Both the position numbers and the translations under genes were made by a program. From contig DUCO01000007.1 in NCBI GenBank assembly GCA_012959765.1, positions 1,336 to 65,335 of the forward strand: a stretch of 64,000 nucleotides of DNA, written 5' to 3'. Each line of letters begins with the position of its first letter. The stretch's first letter is position 1. The notes below the pieces were generated by a model that ran no database searches, was not told the DNA's origin, and saw nothing but the letters and a program-made list of their open reading frames with translations. The stretch is from Dehalococcoidia bacterium (GTDB taxonomy: Bacteria > Chloroflexota > Dehalococcoidia > Lucifugimonadales > Lucifugimonadaceae). Below are positions 51,764-61,606 of the stretch, piece by piece.

Positions 51764-52765
51764 ATGACTACACCCGGCGATTTTGAGATCGGCCGCTCGG
51801 TTCTAACCGGGTACACCGCCGACAACGAACTACACAGGGCATTGACCATCCTTCGTAACGAAGGCATCAACCCTGAAGTGGTGGTTGAGTTCACCGCAGA
51901 GCGCGACGGCGTGTTCTGTGGCGTCACGGAAGTGAAGACGCTTCTCGATAGGGTGCTGCCCGAAACCGGCCGCGAAGTATGGGCGCTTGACGAAGGCGTA
52001 TCGGTATCTGGCGGCGAAGTAGCGTTACGCATTCGGGCGCCTTACGCTTCGTTCGGACTATTTGAAACCGCAATTCTCGGTACTCTCGCTTCTTGCACCG
52101 GTTGGGCTACGGCTGCTTCTGAGTGTGTCGAAGCAGGTGATGGAATCCCGATAATTGGCTACGGCGCTCGTCATGTCCACCCGGAAGTGGTTGGGGTGAT
52201 GGACTACTCCGCGGTGGTCGGCAAGTGCGCATCTAGCTCGTCGGTGGTTGGTCAGCAGCTACATGGACTCACTCCTTCCGGAACTATGCCGCATTCGCTA
52301 GTACTACTGATGGGCGACACCGTTCGATCAATCATGGCGTTCGACAAGCACATGCCGCCTGAGGTGCCGAGAGTGGCACTGGTCGACACGTTCAAGGACG
52401 AAGCCGAAGAGGCGCTGGATGTGGCAAAGGCGTTGCGTGAGCGACTTCGTGGCATTCGTCTGGACACGCCGAAAGAACGTGGAGGAGTAACGCCCGACCT
52501 TGTTCACGAGATTCGAGCTCGACTCGATCAGGGCGGATACAGCCACGTCGATATCTTCGTGAGTGGTGGCATAACCCCTGATCGTATTCGGGAATTTGTC
52601 GAAGCATCCGCTCCCGTGAGTGTGTTTGCAGTCGGTTACTACATCGCTGCGGCGAGCCCGATTTCATTTACAGCCGACATCAAGGAAATTGAGAACCGTG
52701 CTATTGCGAAGCGTGGTCGAATTCCGGGTCTTGCCGTGAACCCACGGTTATCGCAGGTTCTGTAG
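51764..52765 (+). CDS. Nicotinate phosphoribosyltransferase-like protein
   Basis: A 333-residue protein related to nicotinate phosphoribosyltransferase (NAPRTase). Visible family blocks: LTGYTADNELHRALTILRNEG, RAPYASFGLFETAILGTLASCTGWAT, GYGARHVHPEVVGVMDYSAVVGKC and the C-terminal DIFVSGGITPDRIREF, which corresponds to the phosphate-binding SGG-D loop. It is shorter than PncB of E. coli and matches the compact family found in archaea and many bacteria. Likely converts nicotinate plus PRPP to NaMN for NAD salvage. nadE lies 7 kb away. Confidence 0.85.
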   Translation: MTTPGDFEIGRSVLTGYTADNELHRALTILRNEGINPEVVVEFTAERDGVFCGVTEVKTLLDRVLPETGREVWALDEGVSVSGGEVALRIRAPYASFGLFETAILGTLASCTGWATAASECVEAGDGIPIIGYGARHVHPEVVGVMDYSAVVGKCASSSSVVGQQLHGLTPSGTMPHSLVLLMGDTVRSIMAFDKHMPPEVPRVALVDTFKDEAEEALDVAKALRERLRGIRLDTPKERGGVTPDLVHEIRARLDQGGYSHVDIFVSGGITPDRIREFVEASAPVSVFAVGYYIAAASPISFTADIKEIENRAIAKRGRIPGLAVNPRLSQVL

Positions 52766-52799
52766 TTCGGCTTTTGCGCTTCGGGGTTTACGGGACTTC

Positions 52800-54227
52800 T
52801 TAGCGCTCTATAGAACTCACGAGTTCTAATCGTGCCACCTGCGTATCTGACGGCCGCACTTTTGCCCATTCTGCGAGTCGATATCCTGCGACCCAGACGA
52901 TGCCCTGACTCGAGTCGAGAATCGGGACTCTATTTCGCCAGCGCTCAGGAACGCCGGCTCCAACAAAGAAATCCTGAAGCTTTGCTTTGGCGGTCATTCC
53001 GAGTGGTTGAAATCGGTCACCGTTCTTGCGATTCCGCAGCGTGAGCACGTATTTCAGCAGATCTGGCGTGGTGAATGTGGTGTTGGGGTCGCCAGGGTCG
53101 AGATTATCGGGTCGATCGGTGATGTCGACTTTGATGGTGAAATTACGGTCGAGTTGAACACTTCCGGAGAGTGGGAGTTCGATGTCTGTAAACGAGCCAG
53201 GAAACGGGCAGTCGTCATCGTCAAAAGAAGCAAATCCGAACGCCTCTTTGTCGATGAAAAATCTTGTTCCGTTAGGTAATTCAATCGATGTCCCGCTTCG
53301 CCCTGAAAGTTGGCGGACCATTTCCTGTACGTGAACCCGCTCAAGATCCTGCGAGTGTCCAACATGAATTTCGTATGCACGCATGAGCATTCTGGCGAGA
53401 AGGCTCGGAGGTATTTTTTGGGTGACTGATCGGGCGTACGAACCGTTGCTGTTTCTTGCTTCTGCAATGTGCTGATCGACGACCCATTCGACGATCTCCA
53501 GATCGTCCGAGGCGTTTTTCGCAAGTCTTGCGAACGCGTCGGTTGCACCCGGTGCCGCCTCGTTGAGCAAAGGAAGAATATCCAGGCGGATTTTGTTTCG
53601 GGTGTACTCCCTGCTGCTGTTCGACTTGTCGATGACCGGGACGATTCCGAGCTCTTCGCAGAACTGGATGCACGCGGCTCTTGGCGTATCAAGCATCGGG
53701 CGCAGCACGTTGAGTTCAACGCTCGATTCGGGGATTCGCAAAATCGAGCTGTAGCTCATTCCACCGATGCCCTTCAGGCCAGCGCCGCGCGCAGCGTGCA
53801 GCAGTACTGTTTCGGCCTGATCGTCACGGGTGTGTCCGGTTGCAACACCAAAAGCGTCGCGGCTGTTAGCGAGCTGAGTCAGTGCGAGATATCGGGACTG
53901 TCGAGCCGCGGATTCGACAGAGATTTTCTCGGTTGCGGCAACAGCAGGGACATCAACCGTAATTGACGAAAATCCCACGCCCAGTGACTCAGCGATTTGT
54001 TGAGCAGCGATCTGGGCATTGTTTGAAGATTCAGGACGAATCTGATGGTTTACATGGGCTGCAAGCAACGTGAAGTTTCGTTGCTCTCTCAGCCTGACCA
54101 GTCCGGAGAGCAGCGCCGACGAATCGGGCCCACCCGAGAACGCTACGATCAACGACGCCCCGTTTGGAACCGACGCCAGCGTGAGTCCTGCATCAAGTCG
54201 TTCGAGGAAGTTCGATTCGGTAGACAT
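52800..54227 (-). CDS. tilS: tRNA(Ile)-lysidine synthetase TilS
   Basis: A 475-residue enzyme that converts C34 of tRNA-Ile(CAU) to lysidine. P-loop SGGPDSSALLSGLVRL, then AAHVNHQIRPESSNNA, VATGHTRDDQAETVLLHAARGAGLKGIGGM and RPML are N-type ATP-pyrophosphatase and substrate-loop motifs. The C-terminal TilS_C domain is at NGDRFQPLGMTAKAKLQDFFVGAGVPERWRNRVPIL. Ten bases separate it from the upstream CorC-like gene on the same strand, so they are one transcript. Confidence 0.95.
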   Translation of the reverse strand: MSTESNFLERLDAGLTLASVPNGASLIVAFSGGPDSSALLSGLVRLREQRNFTLLAAHVNHQIRPESSNNAQIAAQQIAESLGVGFSSITVDVPAVAATEKISVESAARQSRYLALTQLANSRDAFGVATGHTRDDQAETVLLHAARGAGLKGIGGMSYSSILRIPESSVELNVLRPMLDTPRAACIQFCEELGIVPVIDKSNSSREYTRNKIRLDILPLLNEAAPGATDAFARLAKNASDDLEIVEWVVDQHIAEARNSNGSYARSVTQKIPPSLLARMLMRAYEIHVGHSQDLERVHVQEMVRQLSGRSGTSIELPNGTRFFIDKEAFGFASFDDDDCPFPGSFTDIELPLSGSVQLDRNFTIKVDITDRPDNLDPGDPNTTFTTPDLLKYVLTLRNRKNGDRFQPLGMTAKAKLQDFFVGAGVPERWRNRVPILDSSQGIVWVAGYRLAEWAKVRPSDTQVARLELVSSIER

Positions 54228-54237
54228 CAGATATCGC

Positions 54238-55521
54238 CTACTGAGGAATTTCAGCGATCTCGTTTACCCGTCGTACCCGAATGCTGGCGATTTTCGCGCC
54301 TTCCATCTCGCCAACCTGCATTCTCAGGTTGCCAAATCGAACGCGTGTTCCCGCGTCAGGCAGATGATGAGCCTGCGAGAGGAAGAACCCTGCGATTGTT
54401 TCGTAATCACCCTCAGGAATATCCAACCCGAGCTCGTCGTTCGCCTCGCCAATCTCGAGTCCGCCGTCGAGCACGAACGTGTTTTCGTTGACCGTCACAA
54501 AACGGCGATCAGGTTGATTGCCTTCTTCACCGGTCCGGCCAACGATCTGTTCCACTAGTTTTGTCAGTGTAATAAGACCTGAGATGCCACCGAATTCGTC
54601 TACGATCATCGAGATCTTGTGTCCCGATTCCTGCATCTCTTCGAACAGATCATCGAGGCGCTTCGTCTCGGGGACAAAGTTAGCCTGACGCATCAGGTTG
54701 ATTACGGGATGATCAAGATCGAGTTTCGCTTCAGAAAGAGGAGCCAGTACGTCTTTTACCGAAAAAATTCCTACGACATCGTCGTGGTCAGTATCAAAAA
54801 CTGGGAACCGAGTGTGTGGTGATGTGCGATACGCCTGCATGAATGCACCAAAAGTGGCATCAGCCTGAACCCAAACTATCTCGGGTCGCGGCGTCATCAC
54901 GTCTCGCACTTCCATCTCGCCAAATCGGAAAATGTTCTCGAGCATCTCACCGGTGTTCTCTTCAACCGTGCCTTCTGCCTCACCGAGATCGATCAAAGTC
55001 CGAAGCTCACCGGCTGTAACGATCGGGCTTTTAAGCGATTCTTTACCGCCGAATAGCTTGATGATTCCTCTCGGAACGAGAGTGAATGCGAACACCAGAG
55101 GCCATGTAGCGGTCATCAGTAACAAAACTGCTCGTGCAGTAATTAACGACCACCGTTCAGGTGCAACAACTGCAAGAGTTTTAGGTGTTAGTTCACCGAC
55201 TACCACGATTGCAACAGTGGCTAGTGCTGTTGCAACTACGGACGACAGGAACGTGGGTTCACCGTCACCAATAGTTGCGATAGCCAGCGTGGTACCGACA
55301 GATGCGACCATGATGTTGAACAGGTTTCCGAGGAGAAGAATCGTTCCGAAGAACTTCTCATACTGATCGAAAATCTTAACGACTAGCTTCGCCCGCTTAT
55401 CGCCTTCTTCACCGCGATATTCGATCCTGTATCGGCTCGCGCCTAAAACAGCCGCCTCGGTAGCACTGATAAATGCGCTACCCAGCAGCCCAATTACGAT
55501 AATTACGATCGAGATGGTCAC
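54238..55521 (-). CDS. HlyC/CorC-family transporter (CNNM membrane domain, CBS pair, CorC_HlyC domain)
   Basis: A 427-residue protein. The first 190 residues form the CNNM/DUF21 membrane domain (SAFISATEAAVLGASRYRI, LGNLFNIMVASVGTTLA, VVVGELTPKTLAVVAPERW). Two CBS domains follow (VRDVMTPRPEIVWV to FPVFDTDHDDVVGIFSVKDVL and HKISMIVDEFGGISGLITLTKLVEQIVG), then the C-terminal CorC_HlyC domain. Family members export magnesium or regulate cation transport; older hemolysin annotations are misleading. Co-directional with tilS. Confidence 0.93.
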   Translation of the reverse strand: MTISIVIIVIGLLGSAFISATEAAVLGASRYRIEYRGEEGDKRAKLVVKIFDQYEKFFGTILLLGNLFNIMVASVGTTLAIATIGDGEPTFLSSVVATALATVAIVVVGELTPKTLAVVAPERWSLITARAVLLLMTATWPLVFAFTLVPRGIIKLFGGKESLKSPIVTAGELRTLIDLGEAEGTVEENTGEMLENIFRFGEMEVRDVMTPRPEIVWVQADATFGAFMQAYRTSPHTRFPVFDTDHDDVVGIFSVKDVLAPLSEAKLDLDHPVINLMRQANFVPETKRLDDLFEEMQESGHKISMIVDEFGGISGLITLTKLVEQIVGRTGEEGNQPDRRFVTVNENTFVLDGGLEIGEANDELGLDIPEGDYETIAGFFLSQAHHLPDAGTRVRFGNLRMQVGEMEGAKIASIRVRRVNEIAEIPQ

Positions 55522-55683
55522 TAGATTGATTCAGAGCAGAAGAAAAAATAGCGCCGCAAACAAAACGACACAAAGCTCATACACCAAGTTTAGCGGTCAA
55601 TGACCACCGGAACGCAACTGACAAGTTTTTGCCAGTTACGCCCGAATTGATCGATTGACTATTGCAGCGAAGCCTAAACGTCC

Positions 55684-56766
55684 CTAGTTAGACGCTGGCG
55701 CACCGGCGGTTTCGCCGGCACCTTCTGGTGGGGCAGAGCCATCTTCGCTGGCACGAATAGCGGCCTCTATCTGATCTCGAATATCGGTGTTCGTCTTAAG
55801 GAACTTACGAGAAGCCTCGCGTCCCTGACCAAGACGAGTCTCACCATACGAGTAGAATGATCCGCTCTTCTTCACGATGCCGTCTTCAACACCGAGATCG
55901 AGTAAACTGCCCTCTTTGCTGATGCCTGAATCGAAAAGAATTTCAATTTCGGCTTTTCGGAAAGGCGGTGCCACCTTGTTCTTCACGACCCTGGCTCGTA
56001 TGCGGTTACCAATAATGTCCTGTCCAACCTTGACAGCCTCGACCCTTCGCAAATCGATACGCACCGAGCTGTAGAACTTCAAAGCACGTCCACCCGGAGT
56101 CACTTCAGGGCTACCGAACACCACACCAACTTTTTCTCGAAGTTGGTTAATGAAAATACAAACAGTGTCAGTCTTGTGAATGATCCCGGTGAGTTTGCGC
56201 AACGCCTGCGACATGATCCGAGCCTGCAGACCGATCTGCATATCGCCCATGTTGCCTTCGAGCTCAGCCGATGGCACTAGTGCCGCAACGCTGTCGATGA
56301 CGATGATGTCTAGCGCACCACTGCGGATCAGGTACTCGGTAATCTCTAGAGCCTGCTCAGCAGAGTCTGGCTGTGAAATCAAAAGCTTGTCTACATCCAC
56401 ACCAAGTACGCGGGCATACGTCGGGTCCATAGCGTGTTCAACGTCAATGAACGCTGCCTGTCCACCAGCCGCCTGAGCCTCGGCAACTGCCGACATAGCA
56501 AGCGTGGTTTTACCGGCAGACTCTGAACCGAAGATCTCGATGATTCGGCCTCGTGGAAGCCCACCGACGCCGAGTGCGATATCAAGGGCGATTGAACCCG
56601 TTGGGACAGATTTTATACTCGTGTCGAGATTGGACTGGCCGAGCCGCATAACGGCACCACGACCAAACGACTTCTCGATCTGTGCAAGAGCTAACTCAAG
56701 ACTCTTGTCTCGGTCGCTGCTCGCCCCGTTAACTGAAACCTTGGGCATTGCTTTCTTAACAGCCAA
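55684..56766 (-). CDS. recA: Recombinase RecA
   Basis: About 360 residues. Start taken as TTG 56766 (AGAAGAG about 5 bases upstream); ATG 56748 is an equally good alternative. The longer frame to 56829 would enter the promoter palindrome region. Walker A is [15 protein letters not shown], Walker [12 protein letters not shown]2 loop [30 protein letters not shown] and the DNA-binding [10 protein letters not shown] region. RecA forms filaments on single-stranded DNA, drives homologous recombination and triggers LexA self-cleavage. The promoter carries an SOS-type palindrome at 56835-56854. Confidence 0.97.
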   Translation of the reverse strand: MAVKKAMPKVSVNGASSDRDKSLELALAQIEKSFGRGAVMRLGQSNLDTSIKSVPTGSIALDIALGVGGLPRGRIIEIFGSESAGKTTLAMSAVAEAQAAGGQAAFIDVEHAMDPTYARVLGVDVDKLLISQPDSAEQALEITEYLIRSGALDIIVIDSVAALVPSAELEGNMGDMQIGLQARIMSQALRKLTGIIHKTDTVCIFINQLREKVGVVFGSPEVTPGGRALKFYSSVRIDLRRVEAVKVGQDIIGNRIRARVVKNKVAPPFRKAEIEILFDSGISKEGSLLDLGVEDGIVKKSGSFYSYGETRLGQGREASRKFLKTNTDIRDQIEAAIRASEDGSAPPEGAGETAGAPASN

Positions 56767-56834
56767 CGTCGCTCTTCTTTCTCTGCTATCCAGAGGCCGG
56801 ACATACGGTTCAAATCGACCGCAATGCAACGCAG

Positions 56835-56854
56835 ATTAGCACAAGTGTTCTAAT
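56835..56854 (-). promoter_or_regulatory. SOS-box-like palindrome in the recA promoter
   Basis: ATTAGCACAAGTGTTCTAAT reads on the minus strand as ATTAGAACACTTGTGCTAAT. This matches the palindrome TAGAAC-N4-GTTCTA at 15358-15369 except for one base (GTGC for GTTC). On the minus strand, TTGCGG precedes it and TAATCT follows with a 16-base spacer, so the palindrome sits between -35 and -10. That is the same arrangement as at 15328-15356. Confidence 0.72.
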
Positions 56855-56922
56855 GCCGCAACAAGCCTATGGCACAACAGTAATGTTCTCCCACAGGCCT
56901 GTGTTTGCAGCGCCAAGAATTA

Positions 56923-57819
56923 CTACGCAGATTTCCCATCAATGAAGTCGACGAATGCCTGCGTATGACGGCCGCGAACTCTGCCAGTTTCGTAAATCAA
57001 GTTCAGATCACGTTCAAGTGAAAGCCCGTTGATTCGGACCGCCAAAACTTTGCCGCTGTGGCTGTCGACAGCGTGCTGCGTAACAAACCCGATTCCAAGG
57101 TTCAGCTCGACCGCCGTAGCAACTGCATGGGTGCTTCCCAGAGTCATCGAAACCCTGTGTTCAGGTAGTTTGATACCTGCAGCAGAAAGAGCCTGCACAA
57201 CCGTTTGCCAGGTTCCTGATCCATCTTCACGTTCGATGATGTTCTCGTCTCGCAGTTGATCGATAGTGATCGACTGCTGGTCGGCGAATTTGTGGTCGGC
57301 TGAAACTGCCAGAACAACTTCATCTTTCCCCATTGGTATCGATGAGTAACCGGCCGCGGTAGAAGGCATTACGGATAGACCAAGATCTGCCTGCCTGTCG
57401 CCCAGAGTTCGGGCAACCTGAGCCGAATCTGCAACAAGAACCTCAACCGATATGCCGGTGTGTTCGTTTGTGAATTCTGAAATTAGTGCTGGGATCAAAT
57501 ACTCGGCTGGTGTTGAGCTGGCGACGATCCTGATAATCCCAGTAAGGGCCGATGGGTCGGGGCCAAAGCGTGAAACCAATGCATCGAAGTCTGAAATAGT
57601 TCGAATCGCGAACTGCATAGACTCCCTGCCTGCATTGGTAAGAATGGCACCGGTACCCCGCCTTTCAAGCAAACGGGTGCAAAGCTCTCGTTCCAGACGC
57701 TGGATTTGCCGGCTTAGGCCGGGTTGGCTCATACCAAGCCGGTCTGCCGCTCGCGTGAAGCTCCCTGTATCGGCGACAGCTTTAAGTGCTTTAAGTTCTG
57801 CGATATTCATGGTCTTCAC
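56923..57819 (-). CDS. LysR family transcriptional regulator
   Basis: A 298-residue regulator. N-terminal winged HTH: ELKALKAVADTGSFTRAADRLGMSQPGLSRQIQRLERELCTRLLERR; the effector-binding domain follows (LTGIIRIVASSTPAEYLIPALISEF, NLGIGFVTQHAV). The short LTGIIRIVASSTPAEYLIP start resembles CysB/CysL-like clades that sense small anions, but the ligand is unknown. No divergent gene is adjacent; recA lies downstream on the same strand, separated by its own promoter. Confidence 0.93.
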   Translation of the reverse strand: MKTMNIAELKALKAVADTGSFTRAADRLGMSQPGLSRQIQRLERELCTRLLERRGTGAILTNAGRESMQFAIRTISDFDALVSRFGPDPSALTGIIRIVASSTPAEYLIPALISEFTNEHTGISVEVLVADSAQVARTLGDRQADLGLSVMPSTAAGYSSIPMGKDEVVLAVSADHKFADQQSITIDQLRDENIIEREDGSGTWQTVVQALSAAGIKLPEHRVSMTLGSTHAVATAVELNLGIGFVTQHAVDSHSGKVLAVRINGLSLERDLNLIYETGRVRGRHTQAFVDFIDGKSA

Positions 57820-58188
57820 ACCCCCGAGTAATTCGACCTATCGGTTTATGACCGTGCTATCAAAACATGCGGGTCACACGTTGGATTATTATCTACATTC
57901 AGCTTCGGTATATCCACGAAACAGAATCACTCAAAGGTGAAAAAGCAGTGAAAAGCTGCAAACAGTCACTAACCAGAAAATCGAATAAATTTATCCTACA
58001 GAAAAATGTTGAACTGTAGAGGACAATACAGCCCCACCCCGCGGCACGATATGAATCACGCAGCGCTAGCGTATCCAGAAATATCTATATTTATAGTCCG
58101 GAATGGGTCGACTAATGACAATCTGGATTCCGACGCCAAAAGCCCTCGGAATCAGTGCCGAGGGCTTTTGGCGTCGGAGATCTCGTAG
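57820..58188. other. 369-base gene-free stretch with a perfect 20-bp hairpin
   Basis: The 5' end is the LysR promoter region (minus strand). At the other end, CCGACGCCAAAAGCCCTCGG (58130-58149) pairs perfectly with 58158-58177 around an 8-base loop, 12 bases beyond the stop of the HtrA-like gene, whose transcript it probably terminates. There is no T run outside the stem, only TTTT inside it. Between about 57900 and 58120 the DNA is AT-rich and I see no gene. Confidence 0.6.
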
Positions 58189-59580
58189 TTAGGAGATCTC
58201 GGGACGAGAACCAAGTGTCATTGGGATCGCAATTTCAACGCCGTCTCTAAAAATCCCAACCACTATGTCATCACCCGGGGCGGTATTGAGTGCTAGGTAC
58301 CCAATGAGATCGTCCATGGACTTCATGCGAATGGAGTTGAGTGAAACGATGATGTCGCCATCCCAATTCTCAAGTCCCGATATCAGTCGCCCGCTCGGAG
58401 CCCGCTCGCCTGTGTCTCCCCTGATACCTGCCAATTCGGCCGGACCATCGGGAGTAACCGTGAGCACTATCGCCCCAAGCACATCGCCTAGAAGACTGGA
58501 GCTCTCGCGGATATCGATATTGACCTCGTTCCCGCTGATACCCATCAATGCATACGTGTGGTGACCTTCAGTGATCAGCGAAGGTACAACTCTTTTGACG
58601 AGGTCGACAGGAACCGCAAAACCGACACCTGAGCTTTGATTCGACTCACTTTTTATTTGAGTGTTCACGCCGATTACCGCACCGTTCATATCGAGCAACG
58701 GCCCACCCGAGTTACCGGGGTTGATGGCCGCATCGGTTTGAATGACAGACGGAATGCTGTACGAAGAGAACCCGCTTCTGAGTGTTCGACTTACTGCGCT
58801 GACAATGCCCGTAGTCATAGTAAATTCTTCGCCAAATGGGTTACCAAGGGCAATGGCCATTTCGCCGGGGCGAATTTCGGATGAATCCCCAACAGCAATT
58901 GGAACAAGGTCGTGCTCTACGTTCCTCAGTTTGATTACTGCAAGATCAGCAGAAAGATCCCACGCCACGATATCAGCCCGATATTCACGCCCGTTGAAGA
59001 ATTTCACGGTCAGTTTGTCGGCGTTCTGAATAACATGGTAGTTCGTGACGATGTGACCTTCCGTGTCCCAGACAAATCCAGAACCCGAGCCAATGCCGTC
59101 CCTGCCAGAAATCTGCGAAACCTCAGCAACGATGTACACGACCGACTGAACAACCTCTTCGTACACACTGGCCAAATGCAGACTCTGCGCCTCTACGATT
59201 TCGGCCGGTGTGAGGTCGATCTCAGCCTCAGCTAGCTCGGGAAGTGCGTCGCCAGTGGGGCCATCGTCGGAATCGCCATCGAATGCGGCCTGAATTGAAT
59301 CGGAAGCTGTACCGTCGAGCTCAGCCAACTCGTCTAAATCGCCCAGAATAATCGGTGAATCCATCGCGTTATCTAAGACCGTGTCAGGCGAAGAAGTGGT
59401 TGCTATATCCGCTACAGCAACTACCTGTTCTGGAGTGCCGGTTTGAGCAGCGACTGGTTGGTCGACAGAAGTATCCACAACGGTCGGATCCACAGAGCCA
59501 GAACATGCCACTACTGCGACGAGTGTCAGCGAAATGATTCCGCCAAGAAGGAGTTTCTTTAAGTTAGTGAAGGTGTTCAT
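58189..59580 (-). CDS. HtrA/DegP-type trypsin-like serine protease, lipoprotein with PDZ domain
   Basis: A 463-residue exported protease. The signal LLLGGIISLTLVAVVAC ends in a lipobox Cys, so it is membrane-anchored outside the cell. After an acidic linker of about 110 residues comes the trypsin-like domain: His in GHIVTNYHVIQNAD, Asp in WDLSADLAVIKL and Ser in INPGNSGGPLLDMNG. One PDZ domain at the C-terminus (GAIVLTVTPDGPAELAGIRG, DIIVSLNSIRMKSMDDL). It degrades or refolds damaged exported proteins. Normal length for single-PDZ HtrA of Gram-positive type. Confidence 0.94.
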   Translation of the reverse strand: MNTFTNLKKLLLGGIISLTLVAVVACSGSVDPTVVDTSVDQPVAAQTGTPEQVVAVADIATTSSPDTVLDNAMDSPIILGDLDELAELDGTASDSIQAAFDGDSDDGPTGDALPELAEAEIDLTPAEIVEAQSLHLASVYEEVVQSVVYIVAEVSQISGRDGIGSGSGFVWDTEGHIVTNYHVIQNADKLTVKFFNGREYRADIVAWDLSADLAVIKLRNVEHDLVPIAVGDSSEIRPGEMAIALGNPFGEEFTMTTGIVSAVSRTLRSGFSSYSIPSVIQTDAAINPGNSGGPLLDMNGAVIGVNTQIKSESNQSSGVGFAVPVDLVKRVVPSLITEGHHTYALMGISGNEVNIDIRESSSLLGDVLGAIVLTVTPDGPAELAGIRGDTGERAPSGRLISGLENWDGDIIVSLNSIRMKSMDDLIGYLALNTAPGDDIVVGIFRDGVEIAIPMTLGSRPEIS

Positions 59581-59788
59581 ATTATTTTCGATGCGCCACC
59601 GATAAAAACGGTGAACGAAACATCTCTGGGCTCAAGCCAATTTTAACCGACTGGAGCGAAACAGTAGTAATTAGGTGATATCTAACTTACGGGGTGAATG
59701 TGGAGCAACTTTGTGGGTCGATATGAATCCGAATTACAAGAACGTCGTATGAAGTTCGAATTCTCATCTCAGTCAGAAGCCCCGCAGA

Positions 59789-61582
59789 TTACTTCTGCCA
59801 GCCTGAGGCGATGGGCAAACGTCGATCTTTTCCAAATGCAAGCCCGGTAATTTTCACACCGGGAGGCGACTGACGGCGCTTGTATTCGTTTATATCTATC
59901 AGCCGAACTATGCGACGTATGACAGCTTCACTAGCTCCGTTATCGCCGAATGCCAGCTCTTTTTCAATAATCAGATCGGGCGACATTCGTTCTTCGATAT
60001 ACATGTGAATAACCCGGTCGAGCTGGTCGTAGGGCGGCAGTGAATCTTCATCCAGCTGATCAGGGCGAAGTTCAGCGCTCGGCGGTTTTTCGATTATCGC
60101 CTGCGGAATGGGCGAACCGGGACCGCGCTTGTTTCGGTGGTCGCACAGCTCGTATACAAGCGTTTTCGGCACATCCTTGATCACAGCGTAAGCACCGGCC
60201 ATGTCGCCGTACAACGTTGCGTAGCCGGTAGCCATTTCAGATTTATTACCGGTTGTGAGAATTAGCCAGCCAAACTTATTTGCGATCGACATCATCAGAT
60301 TTCCACGAACGCGTGACTGAGTGTTCTCTTCAGAAAGCCCAGCATCAGTTCCTTCAAACACCTCGCTCAGCATATCTTCAAACGCCGCATGTCCCGGCTC
60401 GATAGGGATCTTCCACAACTCGACACCCAACCGCGAGCACAGGTCTACGGCGTCGGTAATGCTGCCCTCCGACGAGTAGCGAGAAGGCAGCGCCACGCCA
60501 ACCACGTTTTCAGCACCAATAGCGTCAACCGCTATAGCCGTGACGATCGCCGAGTCGATTCCGCCAGACACTGCGATAGCGACCTTCTTGAAGCCTGTCT
60601 TCTTCAGATAATCCCGGGTCCCGACTATCAACGCCCGGTACACCGCTTCGAGTCTGTCGAGCCGGTGTATCGAAAGCCCTTGCAGCTTCGGGCGCTTTTT
60701 GGGAATCGTTGACTTGATCTCGATAGAAGTGGGCTGGCCAACTCTATCGAGATCATCTTGAGGGATGGCAGTTGACTGGTGTTTATCGCGCATGCGAACT
60801 AACGACTCGACATTAATATCTGCAACGAGCAGCGACTCTTCGAATCGAGCAGCCGTACCCAGCAGTTCGCCATCAGGCCCTGCCATCATGCTTCCGCCAT
60901 CGAACACGAGCTCGTCCTGCCCGCCGATCTGATTCACATACAACGTATAAGCCCGGTTACGGCGCGACAGGTCGGTAACAACATCGACTCTGTGCCCCTG
61001 TTTACCCGATTCGTACGGCGATGAGTTCAGGTTGATGATGATCTGCGCACCGGCTGCACACTGCACTTCTGAAGGGCCGATCGGTTCCCAGATATCTTCA
61101 CAGATATTGACGCCGACCTTGATTCCCCGAATCGAAAGAACAGGGCATTCGTTTCCAGCAGTGAAATACCGCCGTTCATCGAAAACACCGTAGTTTGGCA
61201 GGTGAATTTTCCGGTATATGGCGACGATCTTGCGGTTGTGAATAACCGCGGCCGCATTAAACAGTTCCGTGCCGGAATCACTGGTTTCCGAATCGACGAA
61301 TCCAACTAAAGCCATGATGTTACCAACGGTAGAAGCAATACGATTCAGCGCAGCCTTGTTCGCCGAAATAAAGTTGTCGTAAAGAACCAGGTCTTCAGGC
61401 GGGTAGCCAGTGATGGTCAGCTCTGGGAAGGCGACAATTTCAGCACCCTTATCCTCCGCACGGCCGATCCATTCTTCGATCAGACTCGCGTTGCCATCGA
61501 TATCACCAACGGTGGTATTTATCTGGGCAGCCGCTACGCGGAGAGTCCCACTCGAACCCGAACTGCCGTTATCGGAAGTCAT
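59789..61582 (-). CDS. nadE: Glutamine-dependent NAD+ synthetase
   Basis: A 597-residue two-domain enzyme for the last step of NAD synthesis. The N-terminal nitrilase-type glutaminase has Glu (AFPELTITGYPPEDL), Lys (RKIHLPNYGVFDE) and Cys (VGVNICEDIWEP). The C-terminal synthetase has P-loop VAIAVSGGIDSAIVTAIAVDAIG, then MSIANKFGWLILTTGNKSEMATGY and RNKRGPGSPIPQAIIEKPPSAELRPDQ. Starts with ATG 61582, 24 bases after the upstream gltD stop, so it is likely in the glt transcript. Confidence 0.96.
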   Translation of the reverse strand: MTSDNGSSGSSGTLRVAAAQINTTVGDIDGNASLIEEWIGRAEDKGAEIVAFPELTITGYPPEDLVLYDNFISANKAALNRIASTVGNIMALVGFVDSETSDSGTELFNAAAVIHNRKIVAIYRKIHLPNYGVFDERRYFTAGNECPVLSIRGIKVGVNICEDIWEPIGPSEVQCAAGAQIIINLNSSPYESGKQGHRVDVVTDLSRRNRAYTLYVNQIGGQDELVFDGGSMMAGPDGELLGTAARFEESLLVADINVESLVRMRDKHQSTAIPQDDLDRVGQPTSIEIKSTIPKKRPKLQGLSIHRLDRLEAVYRALIVGTRDYLKKTGFKKVAIAVSGGIDSAIVTAIAVDAIGAENVVGVALPSRYSSEGSITDAVDLCSRLGVELWKIPIEPGHAAFEDMLSEVFEGTDAGLSEENTQSRVRGNLMMSIANKFGWLILTTGNKSEMATGYATLYGDMAGAYAVIKDVPKTLVYELCDHRNKRGPGSPIPQAIIEKPPSAELRPDQLDEDSLPPYDQLDRVIHMYIEERMSPDLIIEKELAFGDNGASEAVIRRIVRLIDINEYKRRQSPPGVKITGLAFGKDRRLPIASGWQK

Positions 61583-61606
61583 GATGATTCGATTCTACAG
61601 TCGCTC

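Noticed and set aside
52811-52828. TAGAACTC-AC-GAGTTCTA palindrome resembling an SOS box
   Set aside because: The GAAC and GTTC halves are six bases apart rather than four, and the site lies in the last codons of tilS at a convergent gene end, not in a promoter.
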